A stretch of DNA of 32,171 bases from Bacteroidales bacterium (GTDB lineage: Bacteria > Bacteroidota > Bacteroidia > Bacteroidales > UBA12077), in assembly GCA_021108325.1 (NCBI GenBank), contig JAIORB010000122.1, positions 1 to 32,171 of the forward strand, read 5' to 3'. A program made the position numbers and the translations under genes. Positions 6,143 to 15,138 of the stretch are shown here, piece by piece; the stretch's first letter is position 1, and each line of letters starts with the position of its first letter. The notes under the pieces were generated by a model. That model worked only from the letters and a program-made list of their open reading frames with translations, did no database searches and was not told where the DNA came from.

Positions 6143-8770
6143 ATGAGAAAAATTATATTAACTGTTTTTATAAGTTTCTTCGGGATATATTCATTTTCAC
6201 AATGTATTAAAGGAAAGATTACAAACAACTCGGGCAATCCAATTCCTTATGCAACTATTTATGCAACCGGTATATCTAAAGGAACAACATCGAATATTGA
6301 AGGAAATTATAAGCTTGATCTTCCAAAAGGTAATCATAAGATAACAATCCGTTATTTGGGTTATAAAACCAGAGAACTAAACGTAAGCTGTTCTGATAGC
6401 ACTCAAACAATCGATATAATTCTCGAAGAACAATTATATAAAATTCCGGAGGTAAGAATTTTGGCAAGTGGCGAAGATCCTGCATATTCAATTATGCGCA
6501 AAGCAGTTGCTATGAGTTATTATTATTTAAACCAGGTTGAGGAATATAACTGTCGTGTTTATTTGAAAGGTTCAGGGAAATTTGAATCTATTCCACGACT
6601 TATGAAAAAGACATTAAAAAAAGAAGGAATTGAAGAAGGCAAGGCGATGGTAATGGAAAATATTTCTGATTTACATTTTGAACTTCCTGATATTATCGAG
6701 GAAAATACAATTTCTATGCGGAGTACAATGGATGACAATGAAGTATCTCCAATGGGCTATATTACGATATCTCTTTACAATGATATTGACGGGGTTATAT
6801 CTCCTTTAAGTCGCGATGCGTTCACATATTATAAATTCCAATTAGATGCATCCTTTTATGATCAGGATTATTTAGTACATAAAATAAAAGTGATTCCCCG
6901 ACGCCAGGGATATGATTTATATTCAGGTTACATATATATTGTTGAGGGATTTTGGCATTTACATAGTGCAGAACTTCAGTTAGAACAGAAAATGTTTAAA
7001 GTAAAATGGAACCAGGTATATAGTCCTGTAAATGATGAGGTGTGGATGCCGATTAGTCACAATTTTGATATTGATGCAGGAGCAATGGGTTTTGAAGTTG
7101 TTTTTAAATATATCGCTTCTGTTTCTGACTATAAGGTAAAGCTGAACTCAAATATAGATCATTCATTATATCGGAATATGCTGGCCGAATCAAAAGAATA
7201 TATTAATGAAATAAATGAACTATCCCGGGGTCAACAAAATGAAATACAAGAATTGGTACAAAAAGAAGATTTATCAAAAAAAGAATCACGTAAGTTAAAG
7301 AAATTAGTAAGAAAAGATGTTGAGAAATCGGTGTCCAAAGAAAAGGATTTAGAACTTAAAGACAACAATAACAGTATTGAAGATAGCGCAATGTTGCGGT
7401 CTGTTTTTTATTGGGACTCCATAAGGCCAATTCCTCTTACAGTTGATGAGTTTGACAGTTATAAAGATAAAGATTCAATTCAACTAAGAATGGAAACGGA
7501 TTCTACTTTTAAAGATTCGCTTGAACGTGATGATAAGAGATTTAAATGGAGGAAATTATTAATGGGAGGATCCTATAATTACGATGGTGGTCATCAATTC
7601 CGCTACGGAGGTTTGGTTGATCTTGGCCATATTAATTTCAATACAGTTGATGGCTTAAAATACGGAATGGAGTTTAGTTATACTTACCGCAGTGATAGTA
7701 GTGGCAAGTATTTCAGAATCCGGCAAAATGCAGATTATGCTTTTGCACGTGAACGAATGACTAGTTATCTTTCAATGTATTATCGATATAATGGTTTAAA
7801 AAGAGCATCAGTAAACCTGAGCGGTGGTCGAAAAACCTCTGATTTTGATTCAAAAACCGGAATTACCGAAAATCTGAATATGTTAACGACTCTTTTTATG
7901 AAAGAAAATTATTTAAAACTTTATCAAAAAGATTATATAAGCATTGGGCATAATATAGATATTGCTAATGGACTTAATATTTATACAGGGTTTGAATATG
8001 CTCAACGGCATGAGCTTGTCAATCATTCAGATTTTTATTTTTACGATCCATTTAAAACTGATTTTACATCAAACATACCGCCAACAGATAATTTTAATAC
8101 GGATTTAGTAAAAGATCATAATGCTTCGATATTTTCAGTTGATATTAGTTATACGCCTGAGTATTATTACAGAATTCGTGAAGGAGTTAAAAGGATGTCG
8201 TATTCGAATTACCCGACATTTAAAATGTCTTATCAAAAAGGGATTAAAAATCTATTCGATAGCGATGTTGATTTTGACAGACTTGAAGTTTCTGTTAGGC
8301 AGGGATTGCGTATCAGAAGGATAGGCGGATTTAATTATAAACTTACGGCAGGATCGTTTCTTAACTCAAACGATTTATTCTTTGCCGATTATAAGCATTT
8401 TGGAACAAACACTCCGTTTTTAATCGGATCATCAGAAAGAAATATTTTCCGATTACCAGATTATTACGATTATAGTTCTGATAAAAGTTATTTTGAGGGG
8501 CATGCAAAATTAGAGAGCGATAGAATACTTTTAAAACGATTACCTGTTCTGAACAAAACCCTTATGCGAGAAGCAATTTATATTAACTATCTGGCAACAA
8601 CAGGAAATAAACCATATTATGAATTTGGTTATGGGTTAAATCAAATATTTCTGATGTTTAATGTTGAAATTTTTGCAGGCTTCAAAGGAACTGTACATGA
8701 ATATACAGGAATAAAAATCGGAATACCTTTTGTTGGCAGGAGCGGAACATCAATTACGGTTGGTGGATAG
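6143..8770 (+). CDS. Carboxypeptidase-regulatory-like and DUF5686 domain outer-membrane protein
   Basis: An 875 aa exported protein. Signal peptide at 1-19; residues 22-96 (IKGKITNNSGNPIPYATIYATGIS... to IDIILEEQ) are a CarboxypepD_reg-like beta-sandwich typical of the N-termini of Bacteroidota outer-membrane proteins. The remainder, from IPEVRILASGEDPAYSIMRKA at ~101, matches the pattern of DUF5686 proteins and ends in a long, aromatic-rich barrel-like region closing with GRSGTSITVGG. A Lys/Glu-rich stretch lies around residues 350-420 in the middle. Its role is undefined; an outer-membrane barrel with a periplasmic domain is the safest description. A three-codon mini-ORF (ATG at 6135) ends across its start codon. 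Confidence 0.87.
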   Translation: MRKIILTVFISFFGIYSFSQCIKGKITNNSGNPIPYATIYATGISKGTTSNIEGNYKLDLPKGNHKITIRYLGYKTRELNVSCSDSTQTIDIILEEQLYKIPEVRILASGEDPAYSIMRKAVAMSYYYLNQVEEYNCRVYLKGSGKFESIPRLMKKTLKKEGIEEGKAMVMENISDLHFELPDIIEENTISMRSTMDDNEVSPMGYITISLYNDIDGVISPLSRDAFTYYKFQLDASFYDQDYLVHKIKVIPRRQGYDLYSGYIYIVEGFWHLHSAELQLEQKMFKVKWNQVYSPVNDEVWMPISHNFDIDAGAMGFEVVFKYIASVSDYKVKLNSNIDHSLYRNMLAESKEYINEINELSRGQQNEIQELVQKEDLSKKESRKLKKLVRKDVEKSVSKEKDLELKDNNNSIEDSAMLRSVFYWDSIRPIPLTVDEFDSYKDKDSIQLRMETDSTFKDSLERDDKRFKWRKLLMGGSYNYDGGHQFRYGGLVDLGHINFNTVDGLKYGMEFSYTYRSDSSGKYFRIRQNADYAFARERMTSYLSMYYRYNGLKRASVNLSGGRKTSDFDSKTGITENLNMLTTLFMKENYLKLYQKDYISIGHNIDIANGLNIYTGFEYAQRHELVNHSDFYFYDPFKTDFTSNIPPTDNFNTDLVKDHNASIFSVDISYTPEYYYRIREGVKRMSYSNYPTFKMSYQKGIKNLFDSDVDFDRLEVSVRQGLRIRRIGGFNYKLTAGSFLNSNDLFFADYKHFGTNTPFLIGSSERNIFRLPDYYDYSSDKSYFEGHAKLESDRILLKRLPVLNKTLMREAIYINYLATTGNKPYYEFGYGLNQIFLMFNVEIFAGFKGTVHEYTGIKIGIPFVGRSGTSITVGG

Positions 8771-8786
8771 GGTTTTTATAAACAAG

Positions 8787-8815
8787 CTTTCCCAAAATTT
8801 TAAACTTTGGAAAAG
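8787..8815. repeat. TTTTCCAAAGTTT-family palindrome (degenerate)
   Basis: 29 bp with 14-nt arms CTTTCCCAAAATTT and AAACTTTGGAAAAG around one T; two arm positions mismatch. It begins 17 bp after the DUF5686 stop codon. It matches the palindromes around the RAYT gene. Confidence 0.7.
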
Positions 8816-8846
8816 TTAGTAAATGAACTAAATTTATAATTATTAC

Positions 8847-8875
8847 ACTTCCGAAGTTTTCAAAACTTCGGAAGT
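8847..8875. repeat. ACTTCCGAAGTTTT palindrome (sister family)
   Basis: A perfect 29 bp palindrome: arms ACTTCCGAAGTTTT and AAAACTTCGGAAGT around a single C. It has the same length and layout as the TTTTCCAAAGTTT family but different arm letters that still pair. It is followed by CTTTTTT, so it could also end transcription. The rest of 8771-9016 shows no other clear feature. Confidence 0.8.
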
Positions 8876-9016
8876 CTTTTTTAAAAGACTGACAGATTTT
8901 TAACTACAAATTATTAGATGTAATTATAACATTGAACCAGAAACTATAAACTAGAAACAAGTTTCCTGAATCTTTTTATTATTTTTACGGATTCTTGTAA
9001 ACAGAATTGATTTTTT

Positions 9017-9550
9017 ATGAATACTATAGATCTGGTTTTTGCTATTTTATTATTGTGGAGTGCATACCGTGGATATACCAAAGGATTTATTGTTCAGTTA
9101 GCTACATTGGCAGCCTTGCTTTTAGGTATTTTAGGTGCTGTTATGTTTTCTGATATTACCTCCAGTTTAATTATAAAAAACTTTGATATTTCGGGTCAGT
9201 ATTTGCCAATTATGTCGTTTGCCGTGACTTTTGTTGTTATTGTTATTGCTGTTCATTTATTTGCAAAGATGCTTAACAAGCTGATTGATGCAATTGCACT
9301 GGGAATAGTTAATCGTTTGCTTGGCGTATTGTTTTCAGTATTAAAAATAGCATTTATTGTAAGTATTATTTTGGTTCTAATTAATAAGGCCGATAATAAA
9401 TACAATTTTATTCCTGATGAAACAAAAGATAATTCTTTATTATATAAACCCCTGTCTAATTTTGCTCCGATGATTTTTCCGTATTTGAATTTTGATAAAA
9501 TCAGGGAAAAATTTGAAGAAGAGCAAGTGATTCCGGGTGTTAATGTGTAA
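9017..9550 (+). CDS. CvpA family membrane protein
   Basis: A 177 aa inner-membrane protein. It begins MNTIDLVFAILLLWSAYRGYTKGFI, the CvpA signature of a first helix followed by a G-x-x-K-G-F/L motif. Four hydrophobic segments lie at about 5-20, 26-46, 63-86 and 100-122, followed by a soluble tail. E. coli CvpA is linked to colicin V production and envelope stress; the biochemical role in Bacteroidota is not settled. It lies on the same strand as tyrS, 143 bp upstream, with a palindromic repeat between them. Confidence 0.85.
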   Translation: MNTIDLVFAILLLWSAYRGYTKGFIVQLATLAALLLGILGAVMFSDITSSLIIKNFDISGQYLPIMSFAVTFVVIVIAVHLFAKMLNKLIDAIALGIVNRLLGVLFSVLKIAFIVSIILVLINKADNKYNFIPDETKDNSLLYKPLSNFAPMIFPYLNFDKIREKFEEEQVIPGVNV

Positions 9551-9641
9551 AAAGATATTATATATGCAGTATTATTTGTGTTTAAAGATTTTGGGACTTT
9601 ACCGAAAATGCCAGTTGAAAATTAAATAAATGTTTAAAAAA

Positions 9642-9670
9642 CTTTTCCAAAGTTTCAAATTTTGGAAAAG
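9642..9670. repeat. TTTTCCAAAGTTT-family palindrome upstream of tyrS
   Basis: 29 bp: arms CTTTTCCAAAGTTT and AAATTTTGGAAAAG around one C, with a single mismatch. It ends 23 nt before the tyrS ATG, so if transcribed it would fold in the tyrS leader. Confidence 0.78.
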
Positions 9671-9693
9671 TTCATATAAAGAAGATTAGAAAA

Positions 9694-10986
9694 ATGAACT
9701 TCGTTGAGGAATTAAAATGGAGAGGTATGTTACATGATATCATGCCGGGTACAGAAGAACAATTGCAAAAAGAAATGACAGCTGCTTATGTAGGTATTGA
9801 TCCTACAGCAAACTCATTACATATTGGGCATCTGGTTAGTGTTATGATGTTAAAACATTTTCAGGCTGCAGGTCATAAACCATTTGTTTTAGTTGGTGGA
9901 GCAACAGGAATGATTGGCGATCCTTCCGGGAAATCGCAAGAAAGAAATTTACTTGACGAAAAAACATTACGATATAATCAGGATTGCCTGAAAAAGCAGT
10001 TAGAAAAATTGCTTGATTTTGATTCTAGCTTGAAAAATGGAGCCGAAATGGTAAATAATTACGATTGGATGAAAGAATATTCGTTTCTTGAGTTTATTCG
10101 TGATATTGGCAAACATATTACCGTGAATTACATGATAGCCAAAGATTCTGTTAAAAAACGAATTGGCAATGAATCTAAAACGGGAATGTCTTTCACAGAA
10201 TTTTCATATCAATTGGTTCAGGGAACAGATTTTTATCATTTATATAAATCCAAAAACTGTAAATTACAGATGGGAGGATCCGATCAGTGGGGAAATATTA
10301 CAACCGGAACGGAATTAATTCGCCGTAAAACGGGAGGAGAAGCATTTGCTTTAACATGTCCTTTAATTACCAAAGCCGATGGTAATAAGTTTGGAAAAAC
10401 CGAGGAAGGAAATGTGTGGTTAGACCCGGAACTTACTACTCCGTATAAATTTTACCAGTTTTGGCTAAATGTTTCTGATGAGGATGCTGAAAAGTATATC
10501 AAGATTTTTACCATGTTATCGAAAGAAGAAATTGATTCTTTAGTTGAAAAACATCGTGAAGAACCGCATTTGAGAACTTTACAACAACGCCTGGCAAAAG
10601 AAATGACTGTAATGGTTCATTCTGAAAATGATTATAATACAGCTGTAGCTGCATCAAAAATCTTATTTGGAAAAGCAACAACCGAAGAGTTAAAAAACAT
10701 TGATGAAAAAACATTTTTATCTGTTTTTGAAGGAGTACCAATGTTTGATATTGAAAAATCAAAAATTGAATCAGGAATTAATGTTTTAGATCTTTTGGCT
10801 GAAAAAACTCAAATTTTTCCTTCCAAAGGAGATTTAAGAAGAACCATCAAGGGAGGCGGAGTGAGTATTAATAAAGAAAAAATCCAATCAGAAGAAATAT
10901 CTCTTGGTTCTGATCGTTTATTGAATGATAAATATATACTGGTTCAAAAAGGAAAGAAAAATTATTTTTTGATCAGAGCGATTTAG
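9694..10986 (+). CDS. tyrS: Tyrosyl-tRNA synthetase
   Basis: Charges tRNA-Tyr with tyrosine in the cytoplasm; 430 aa, normal for bacterial TyrS. Class I signatures are present: HIGH at residues 43-46 (SLHIGHL), the Tyr/ATP-site segment GGSDQWGN (194-201), and the KMSKS equivalent KFGKT at 232-236, the form usual in this TyrS type. The C-terminal part ([22 protein letters not shown]) is an S4-like RNA-binding domain. The ATG lies 23 nt past a palindromic repeat. No T-box-like leader was seen. Confidence 0.97.
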   Translation: MNFVEELKWRGMLHDIMPGTEEQLQKEMTAAYVGIDPTANSLHIGHLVSVMMLKHFQAAGHKPFVLVGGATGMIGDPSGKSQERNLLDEKTLRYNQDCLKKQLEKLLDFDSSLKNGAEMVNNYDWMKEYSFLEFIRDIGKHITVNYMIAKDSVKKRIGNESKTGMSFTEFSYQLVQGTDFYHLYKSKNCKLQMGGSDQWGNITTGTELIRRKTGGEAFALTCPLITKADGNKFGKTEEGNVWLDPELTTPYKFYQFWLNVSDEDAEKYIKIFTMLSKEEIDSLVEKHREEPHLRTLQQRLAKEMTVMVHSENDYNTAVAASKILFGKATTEELKNIDEKTFLSVFEGVPMFDIEKSKIESGINVLDLLAEKTQIFPSKGDLRRTIKGGGVSINKEKIQSEEISLGSDRLLNDKYILVQKGKKNYFLIRAI

Positions 10987-11014
10987 TTTTTCGATTAAAA
11001 TAGAATATAATTAT

Positions 11015-11123
11015 ATTCACCCCTAATCCCGAAAGCTTTCGGGACTCTCAAGGGGACACATTTTTTGGTTTAACCAATTTATGTTCTCCCTTAAGGGAGA
11101 TGCCCGAAGGGCAGAGGGTGAAT
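11015..11123. mobile_element. MITE-like structured element with terminal inverted repeats
   Basis: 109 bp bounded by ATTCACCC (11015-11022) and its exact complement GGGTGAAT (11116-11123). Inside are four hairpins: CCCGAAAGCTTTCGGG (11028-11043, perfect), TTGGTTTAACCAA (11065-11077), CTCCCTTAAGGGAG (11086-11099, perfect) and TGCCC-GAA-GGGCA (11101-11113). There is no coding capacity. It fills most of the gap between tyrS and the next gene and is probably a non-autonomous repeat. Copies elsewhere in the genome would confirm it. Confidence 0.6.
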
Positions 11124-11167
11124 TAAAGCAGTATTTTTTATTGATAATTTTAAATAATTATGATTAA

Positions 11168-12067
11168 ATGAACGAGCAAACATATAACTTCAATTCTATG
11201 GATATTATTCGATTTATGTTTAAGCACAAATGGCCAATTATTATCGTAACATTAGTTGCAGCCATTGCTTCCGTAATTGTTTCAATGACAATAACTCCAA
11301 AGTTCAAATCGTTAGTAATACTATTTCCGAAAACACAAGTATCTGTTTCGCATGCACTAACAACGGCAGAGCTGATTGATCCCGACGATCATATCATGAA
11401 TTTTGGTGATGAAGAAGCAACGGAACAGCTAATTCAAACTTTATACTCAGAAAAAATTCGATTTGCAATCATCGATAAATTTGATCTTTTAAATCACTAC
11501 AATATTGATTCCGAAGGAGAATATCCAATGACTAAGTTACACGAAGAATTTTCTGATAATATCAGGTTTAAAAAAACAGAATACCAGGCAGTTCAAATTG
11601 AAGTTATGGATACTGATCCACAGATGGCCGCTGATATTGCGAACGAAATAGCTTCTTTGCTTGACGAAACTTTAAATAAAATGCAGAACGATGTTGCGGT
11701 TGAAATTTTAAAAGTGGTTGAAGGAGAGTATAATCTGTTAATATCTGAAATAGAGCAAATAGAAATCTCATTAAAAGCCTTGGGAAACAAGAAAACCGAT
11801 CCTAAATATATTTCGTTAAACGAACAGCTTGTGAACGAAAATAAACGCTTTAGCGATTTAAAATCAAAATTGGTTGAGGCGCGAGTAAATGCAAACCAGG
11901 ATTTACCACGAAAATTTACGGTGGCAAAAGCTTATCCTGCCGAGAAAAAGGCATATCCGGTTCGCTGGTTAATTTGTGCTGTTTCTACAATTTCAGCATT
12001 TGTTTTTGCTGTATTAATGATGCTTTTTATCGAGAGATATAAAGATCTTTTGAAATTTAAACAATAA
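11168..12067 (+). CDS. Wzz/chain-length-determinant-like polysaccharide protein
   Basis: A 299 aa inner-membrane protein with the Wzz/polysaccharide co-polymerase layout. A short cytoplasmic N-terminus is followed by one membrane helix (~22-42, WPIIIVTLVAAIASVIVSM), then the MTITPKFKSLVILFP entry segment. A periplasmic region with helical stretches (~150-245) precedes PAEKKAYPVRW and the second membrane helix (~267-290). No kinase domain is attached. Such proteins set the chain length of exported polysaccharide. The O-antigen ligase/polymerase-like gene starts 4 bp after this stop, supporting a shared role in surface polysaccharide. Confidence 0.82.
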   Translation: MNEQTYNFNSMDIIRFMFKHKWPIIIVTLVAAIASVIVSMTITPKFKSLVILFPKTQVSVSHALTTAELIDPDDHIMNFGDEEATEQLIQTLYSEKIRFAIIDKFDLLNHYNIDSEGEYPMTKLHEEFSDNIRFKKTEYQAVQIEVMDTDPQMAADIANEIASLLDETLNKMQNDVAVEILKVVEGEYNLLISEIEQIEISLKALGNKKTDPKYISLNEQLVNENKRFSDLKSKLVEARVNANQDLPRKFTVAKAYPAEKKAYPVRWLICAVSTISAFVFAVLMMLFIERYKDLLKFKQ

Positions 12068-12071
12068 AGCT

Positions 12072-13508
12072 TTGTCAAAGAATAAAATCCTTTTTTATTC
12101 TGTCTCACTCATTTTCATAGCCATTAACATTCTGTTTATAGCTTATGATTTTTATTATATTGCATTCTTACCTGTAATTCTACTTTTTTTATTTACCAGT
12201 TTTATATCTTTAGATAAAATTCTTTTAGCTGTTGTCTTTTTCACACCACTTTCTATTCAGTTAGATGATTTACTCCCGGGTATTCCGGTTAATTTATCAT
12301 TACCAACAGAGCCTTTACTTCTGGGAATTTTTGTTTTGTTTATATTCAAATTGTTGCTGGATGGCAAGTTCGACAAAAAAGTATTATTACACCCTGTTTC
12401 AATAGCGATTTATATAAATCTTTTTTGGATTTTCATAACCAGTTTTACCAGTACAATGCCCGGAGTATCTTTTAAGTTTTTATTATCGAGACTGTGGTTT
12501 GTGGTAGCTATGTATTTTTTAGCAACCCTGCTTTTTAAGGAATACAAAAACATTGAAAAATTTAACTGGTTTTATATAGTATCTCTTATAATAGTTATTT
12601 TTTATACAAACATCAGGTTGTCAGGTTATGGATTAGATAATCAGCATGCATCAAACTGGGTTGTTTGGCCATTTTTTAGCGATCACACATCGTATGGAGC
12701 CATGCTTGTAATGTTTCTTTTTCCTTTGTTTTATTTCCTAATAAGGAAAAACAACAATCTGTTTTTAAGAACAAGCACAATTATTGTTTTCATCATTTTT
12801 GTTATAGCAATTATTCTTTCATACACACGAGCAGCCTGGTTAAGTTTATTTGCCGGAATAGGATTGTTAATTATTATTAAACTAAAGATTAAGATTAGAT
12901 ATGTTCTCATAGCAGGATTAGGTGTTGTGCTTTTGTTTTTTGCTTTGCAAAATAGAGTACTTGAGGGTTTAGAAAGAAATGAATCAGAATCATCAGGAAA
13001 ATTTTCAGAGCATATAGAGTCAATGGCTAATATAACCTCCGATGCATCAAACATGGAACGAATTAATCGCTGGAAATGTGCCATTCGGATGTTCAAAGAA
13101 AAACCGTTTTGGGGTTGGGGTCCGGGAACATATAAATTTCAGTATGTGCCGTTTCAATTTTCTTACGACAGAACGATTATTAGTACGAATTTCGGTGATC
13201 TGGGGAATGCTCATAGTGAGTATTTAGGGCCTTTATCTGAATCCGGGATTATAGGAATGCTATCGTTTATGCTTGTCGTTTTTATGGCTTTTAAAACAGG
13301 ATACAGGGTTTATCACAATGCCAGGTCTAAAGAGATAAAAGACTTTTCACTTTATATTATTTTGGGTTTATCTACCTATTTTATACACGGGATTTTAAAT
13401 AACTTTCTCGACACTGACAAAGCATCAGTCCCTGTTTGGGGATTTATAGCTATGCTTGTTGCTTTTGATGTTTATCACAAGGAGAGGAAAGAAAGAAATC
13501 CGGATTAA
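12072..13508 (+). CDS. O-antigen ligase / polymerase family membrane protein (TTG start)
   Basis: A 478 aa polytopic membrane protein with ten or more hydrophobic segments. Wzy_C/WaaL family marks are SYTRAAWLSLFAG (the conserved R-x-x-W region), RWKCAIRMFKEKPFWGWGPGTYKF and GNAHSEYLGPLSESG, where the H-S-E-Y-L segment is typical. It would join or polymerise lipid-linked sugar units at the periplasmic face. Ligase and polymerase cannot be told apart here. The start is TTG: an in-frame TGA at 12051-12053 rules out anything longer and there is no nearby ATG. It lies 4 bp behind the chain-length-like gene, so the two are almost certainly co-translated. Confidence 0.85.
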   Translation: MSKNKILFYSVSLIFIAINILFIAYDFYYIAFLPVILLFLFTSFISLDKILLAVVFFTPLSIQLDDLLPGIPVNLSLPTEPLLLGIFVLFIFKLLLDGKFDKKVLLHPVSIAIYINLFWIFITSFTSTMPGVSFKFLLSRLWFVVAMYFLATLLFKEYKNIEKFNWFYIVSLIIVIFYTNIRLSGYGLDNQHASNWVVWPFFSDHTSYGAMLVMFLFPLFYFLIRKNNNLFLRTSTIIVFIIFVIAIILSYTRAAWLSLFAGIGLLIIIKLKIKIRYVLIAGLGVVLLFFALQNRVLEGLERNESESSGKFSEHIESMANITSDASNMERINRWKCAIRMFKEKPFWGWGPGTYKFQYVPFQFSYDRTIISTNFGDLGNAHSEYLGPLSESGIIGMLSFMLVVFMAFKTGYRVYHNARSKEIKDFSLYIILGLSTYFIHGILNNFLDTDKASVPVWGFIAMLVAFDVYHKERKERNPD

Positions 13509-13531
13509 ACCCTTTCTTTATTTTAGAATCA

Positions 13532-13539
13532 TATATTTG
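13532..13539 (+). promoter_or_regulatory. Candidate Bacteroidota -7 element (TATATTTG)
   Basis: An exact TAnnTTTG match lies 18 nt before the ATG of the iron-sulfur protein. No convincing -33 TTTG lies 19-21 nt upstream, so this is a partial promoter match. Confidence 0.35.
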
Positions 13540-13557
13540 TTTTAAACTTTCTTTACT

Positions 13558-14934
13558 ATGCCCAGTTTAATTGCTTATAATCAAAGCTTAATTGATTTAC
13601 TATTACTATTTACGGGATTGGGTATTTCCGGAATGCTGATTTATGTAAACATAATTTCAATTATTGAAAAAGAATATCGTGCATCCGGAATAGCTCTTGT
13701 TTTTTCAACCGTATTTTTTGTACCATTTTTGTTTTTGTATTTATATGATTTTCCCTATAAAGACATTGTTTCTGTAAGTCTTTTGGTAATAGTTTATTCA
13801 GCAATTATTTTATTATTTCTTCCGATAAGACCAAAAATTAAAAAAGGTTTTCAGATTCCAAAAGAAAAGCATGACGAAAGAAATGTAATGTTTTCGCGTA
13901 ATGAGCTTAAGCCGGGAACAAAACAATTTGATTCTTATTATTTAAATAATGCCGACAAAAAATATTTAGACGACAAATTCAGAGAAAAACCAGGATTATT
14001 ATCTCCGGATTCTTCAATGTATCATCCTTTCTCTTTTGCATCGGCACATGCAAACTTAGAAGTTATTGAAGCTTTAAAGCCAATTGTTAATGGACCTGTT
14101 GCTGAACAGGAGATAGATATTGAACCTTCGAAAATCAGCAATTATTTAAAAACATGGTCAAAAAAGCTCGGGGCTCATTCTGTTGGAATCACAGAGCTAA
14201 AAGATTACCATTTATACTCACATAAAGGACGTGGCGATTTGTATGGTAAGGAGATATCAAACAAGCAAAAATATGCTATTGCTATCACCATAGAAATGAA
14301 TAATGAAATGATGCAAACGGCACCAAAAGGTTCTGTTATAATGGAATCTACACAACAATATTTAAGTTCAGGTACTATTGCATTACAGTTGGCATATTTT
14401 ATTCGTAATTTAGGTTATTCTGCACGTGCTCATATTGATGGAAATTACGAACTCATATGTCCGTTGGTTGCTCGTGATGCCGGATTAGGCGAAATAGGAA
14501 GAATGGGCTTGTTAATGACTCCAAAGTTAGGACCAAGGATTCGAATAGCGGTCATTACAACTGATATTCCGTTAGTGATTGATAAAAGAAAAGATTTTTC
14601 ATCGGTAATTGATTTTTGCGGAATTTGTAAAAAATGCGCCGATGTATGTCCGTCGAGTTCAATATCTTTCAATCAGAGAGAAGAAATAAAAGGAGTGCTT
14701 CGCTGGAAAATAAATTCTGAAGCTTGTTTTACCTACTGGGGCACAACAGGAACTGATTGTGGACGATGTATGGTTGTTTGCCCGTATTCTCATCCAAATA
14801 ACTTTATGCATAATTTTATTCGTTGGGGCATTAATAATTCATATATTTTCAGACGATTTGCATTATATATGGACGATTTATTTTATGGTCGAAAACCAAA
14901 ATCAAGAAAACTCCCATTATGGATAGGTGTTTAA
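13558..14934 (+). CDS. Membrane-anchored reductive-dehalogenase-like 4Fe-4S protein
   Basis: 458 aa. Three N-terminal hydrophobic segments (~12-35, 43-63, 70-90) anchor the protein, with no Tat signal. The soluble part has the reductive dehalogenase/QueG-like layout: a corrinoid-type domain with RNLGYSARAHIDGNY (283-297) and CPLVARDAGLGEIGRMGLLM (301-320). Two 4Fe-4S motifs follow: C354-x2-C357-x2-C360-x3-C364-P and C390-x10-C401-x2-C404-x3-C408-P. All eight cysteines are present. In known relatives a cobamide plus two clusters remove halide, or reduce epoxyqueuosine in QueG. The substrate here is unknown. No RdhB-type anchor gene is adjacent, which fits the built-in membrane segments. The gene follows a polysaccharide gene but has its own possible promoter. 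Confidence 0.8.
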   Translation: MPSLIAYNQSLIDLLLLFTGLGISGMLIYVNIISIIEKEYRASGIALVFSTVFFVPFLFLYLYDFPYKDIVSVSLLVIVYSAIILLFLPIRPKIKKGFQIPKEKHDERNVMFSRNELKPGTKQFDSYYLNNADKKYLDDKFREKPGLLSPDSSMYHPFSFASAHANLEVIEALKPIVNGPVAEQEIDIEPSKISNYLKTWSKKLGAHSVGITELKDYHLYSHKGRGDLYGKEISNKQKYAIAITIEMNNEMMQTAPKGSVIMESTQQYLSSGTIALQLAYFIRNLGYSARAHIDGNYELICPLVARDAGLGEIGRMGLLMTPKLGPRIRIAVITTDIPLVIDKRKDFSSVIDFCGICKKCADVCPSSSISFNQREEIKGVLRWKINSEACFTYWGTTGTDCGRCMVVCPYSHPNNFMHNFIRWGINNSYIFRRFALYMDDLFYGRKPKSRKLPLWIGV

Positions 14935-15004
14935 TAACACATCTAAAAAAGACAAACTTATTTAAAGTAATTCAAAAAAAAGCAGAACGTTAATTTTGAA
15001 AAAT

Positions 15005-15012
15005 TATCTTTG
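15005..15012 (+). promoter_or_regulatory. Candidate Bacteroidota -7 element (TATCTTTG)
   Basis: An exact TAnnTTTG match in the 204 bp gap before the PorT-like gene, implying a leader of about 120 nt. No matching -33 box is seen at the usual distance. The rest of the gap shows nothing else. Confidence 0.35.
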
Positions 15013-15138
15013 CATGCTTAAAATTAAATAATTCCTCTATTTCTTTTGTATAGAATGCAGGTGTTTTAATGCAAGTATGATTTGTGTTAATGTTTTTAAA
15101 AATCTAATAATTTATTTAAATAAATGTTTTAAATCAAA

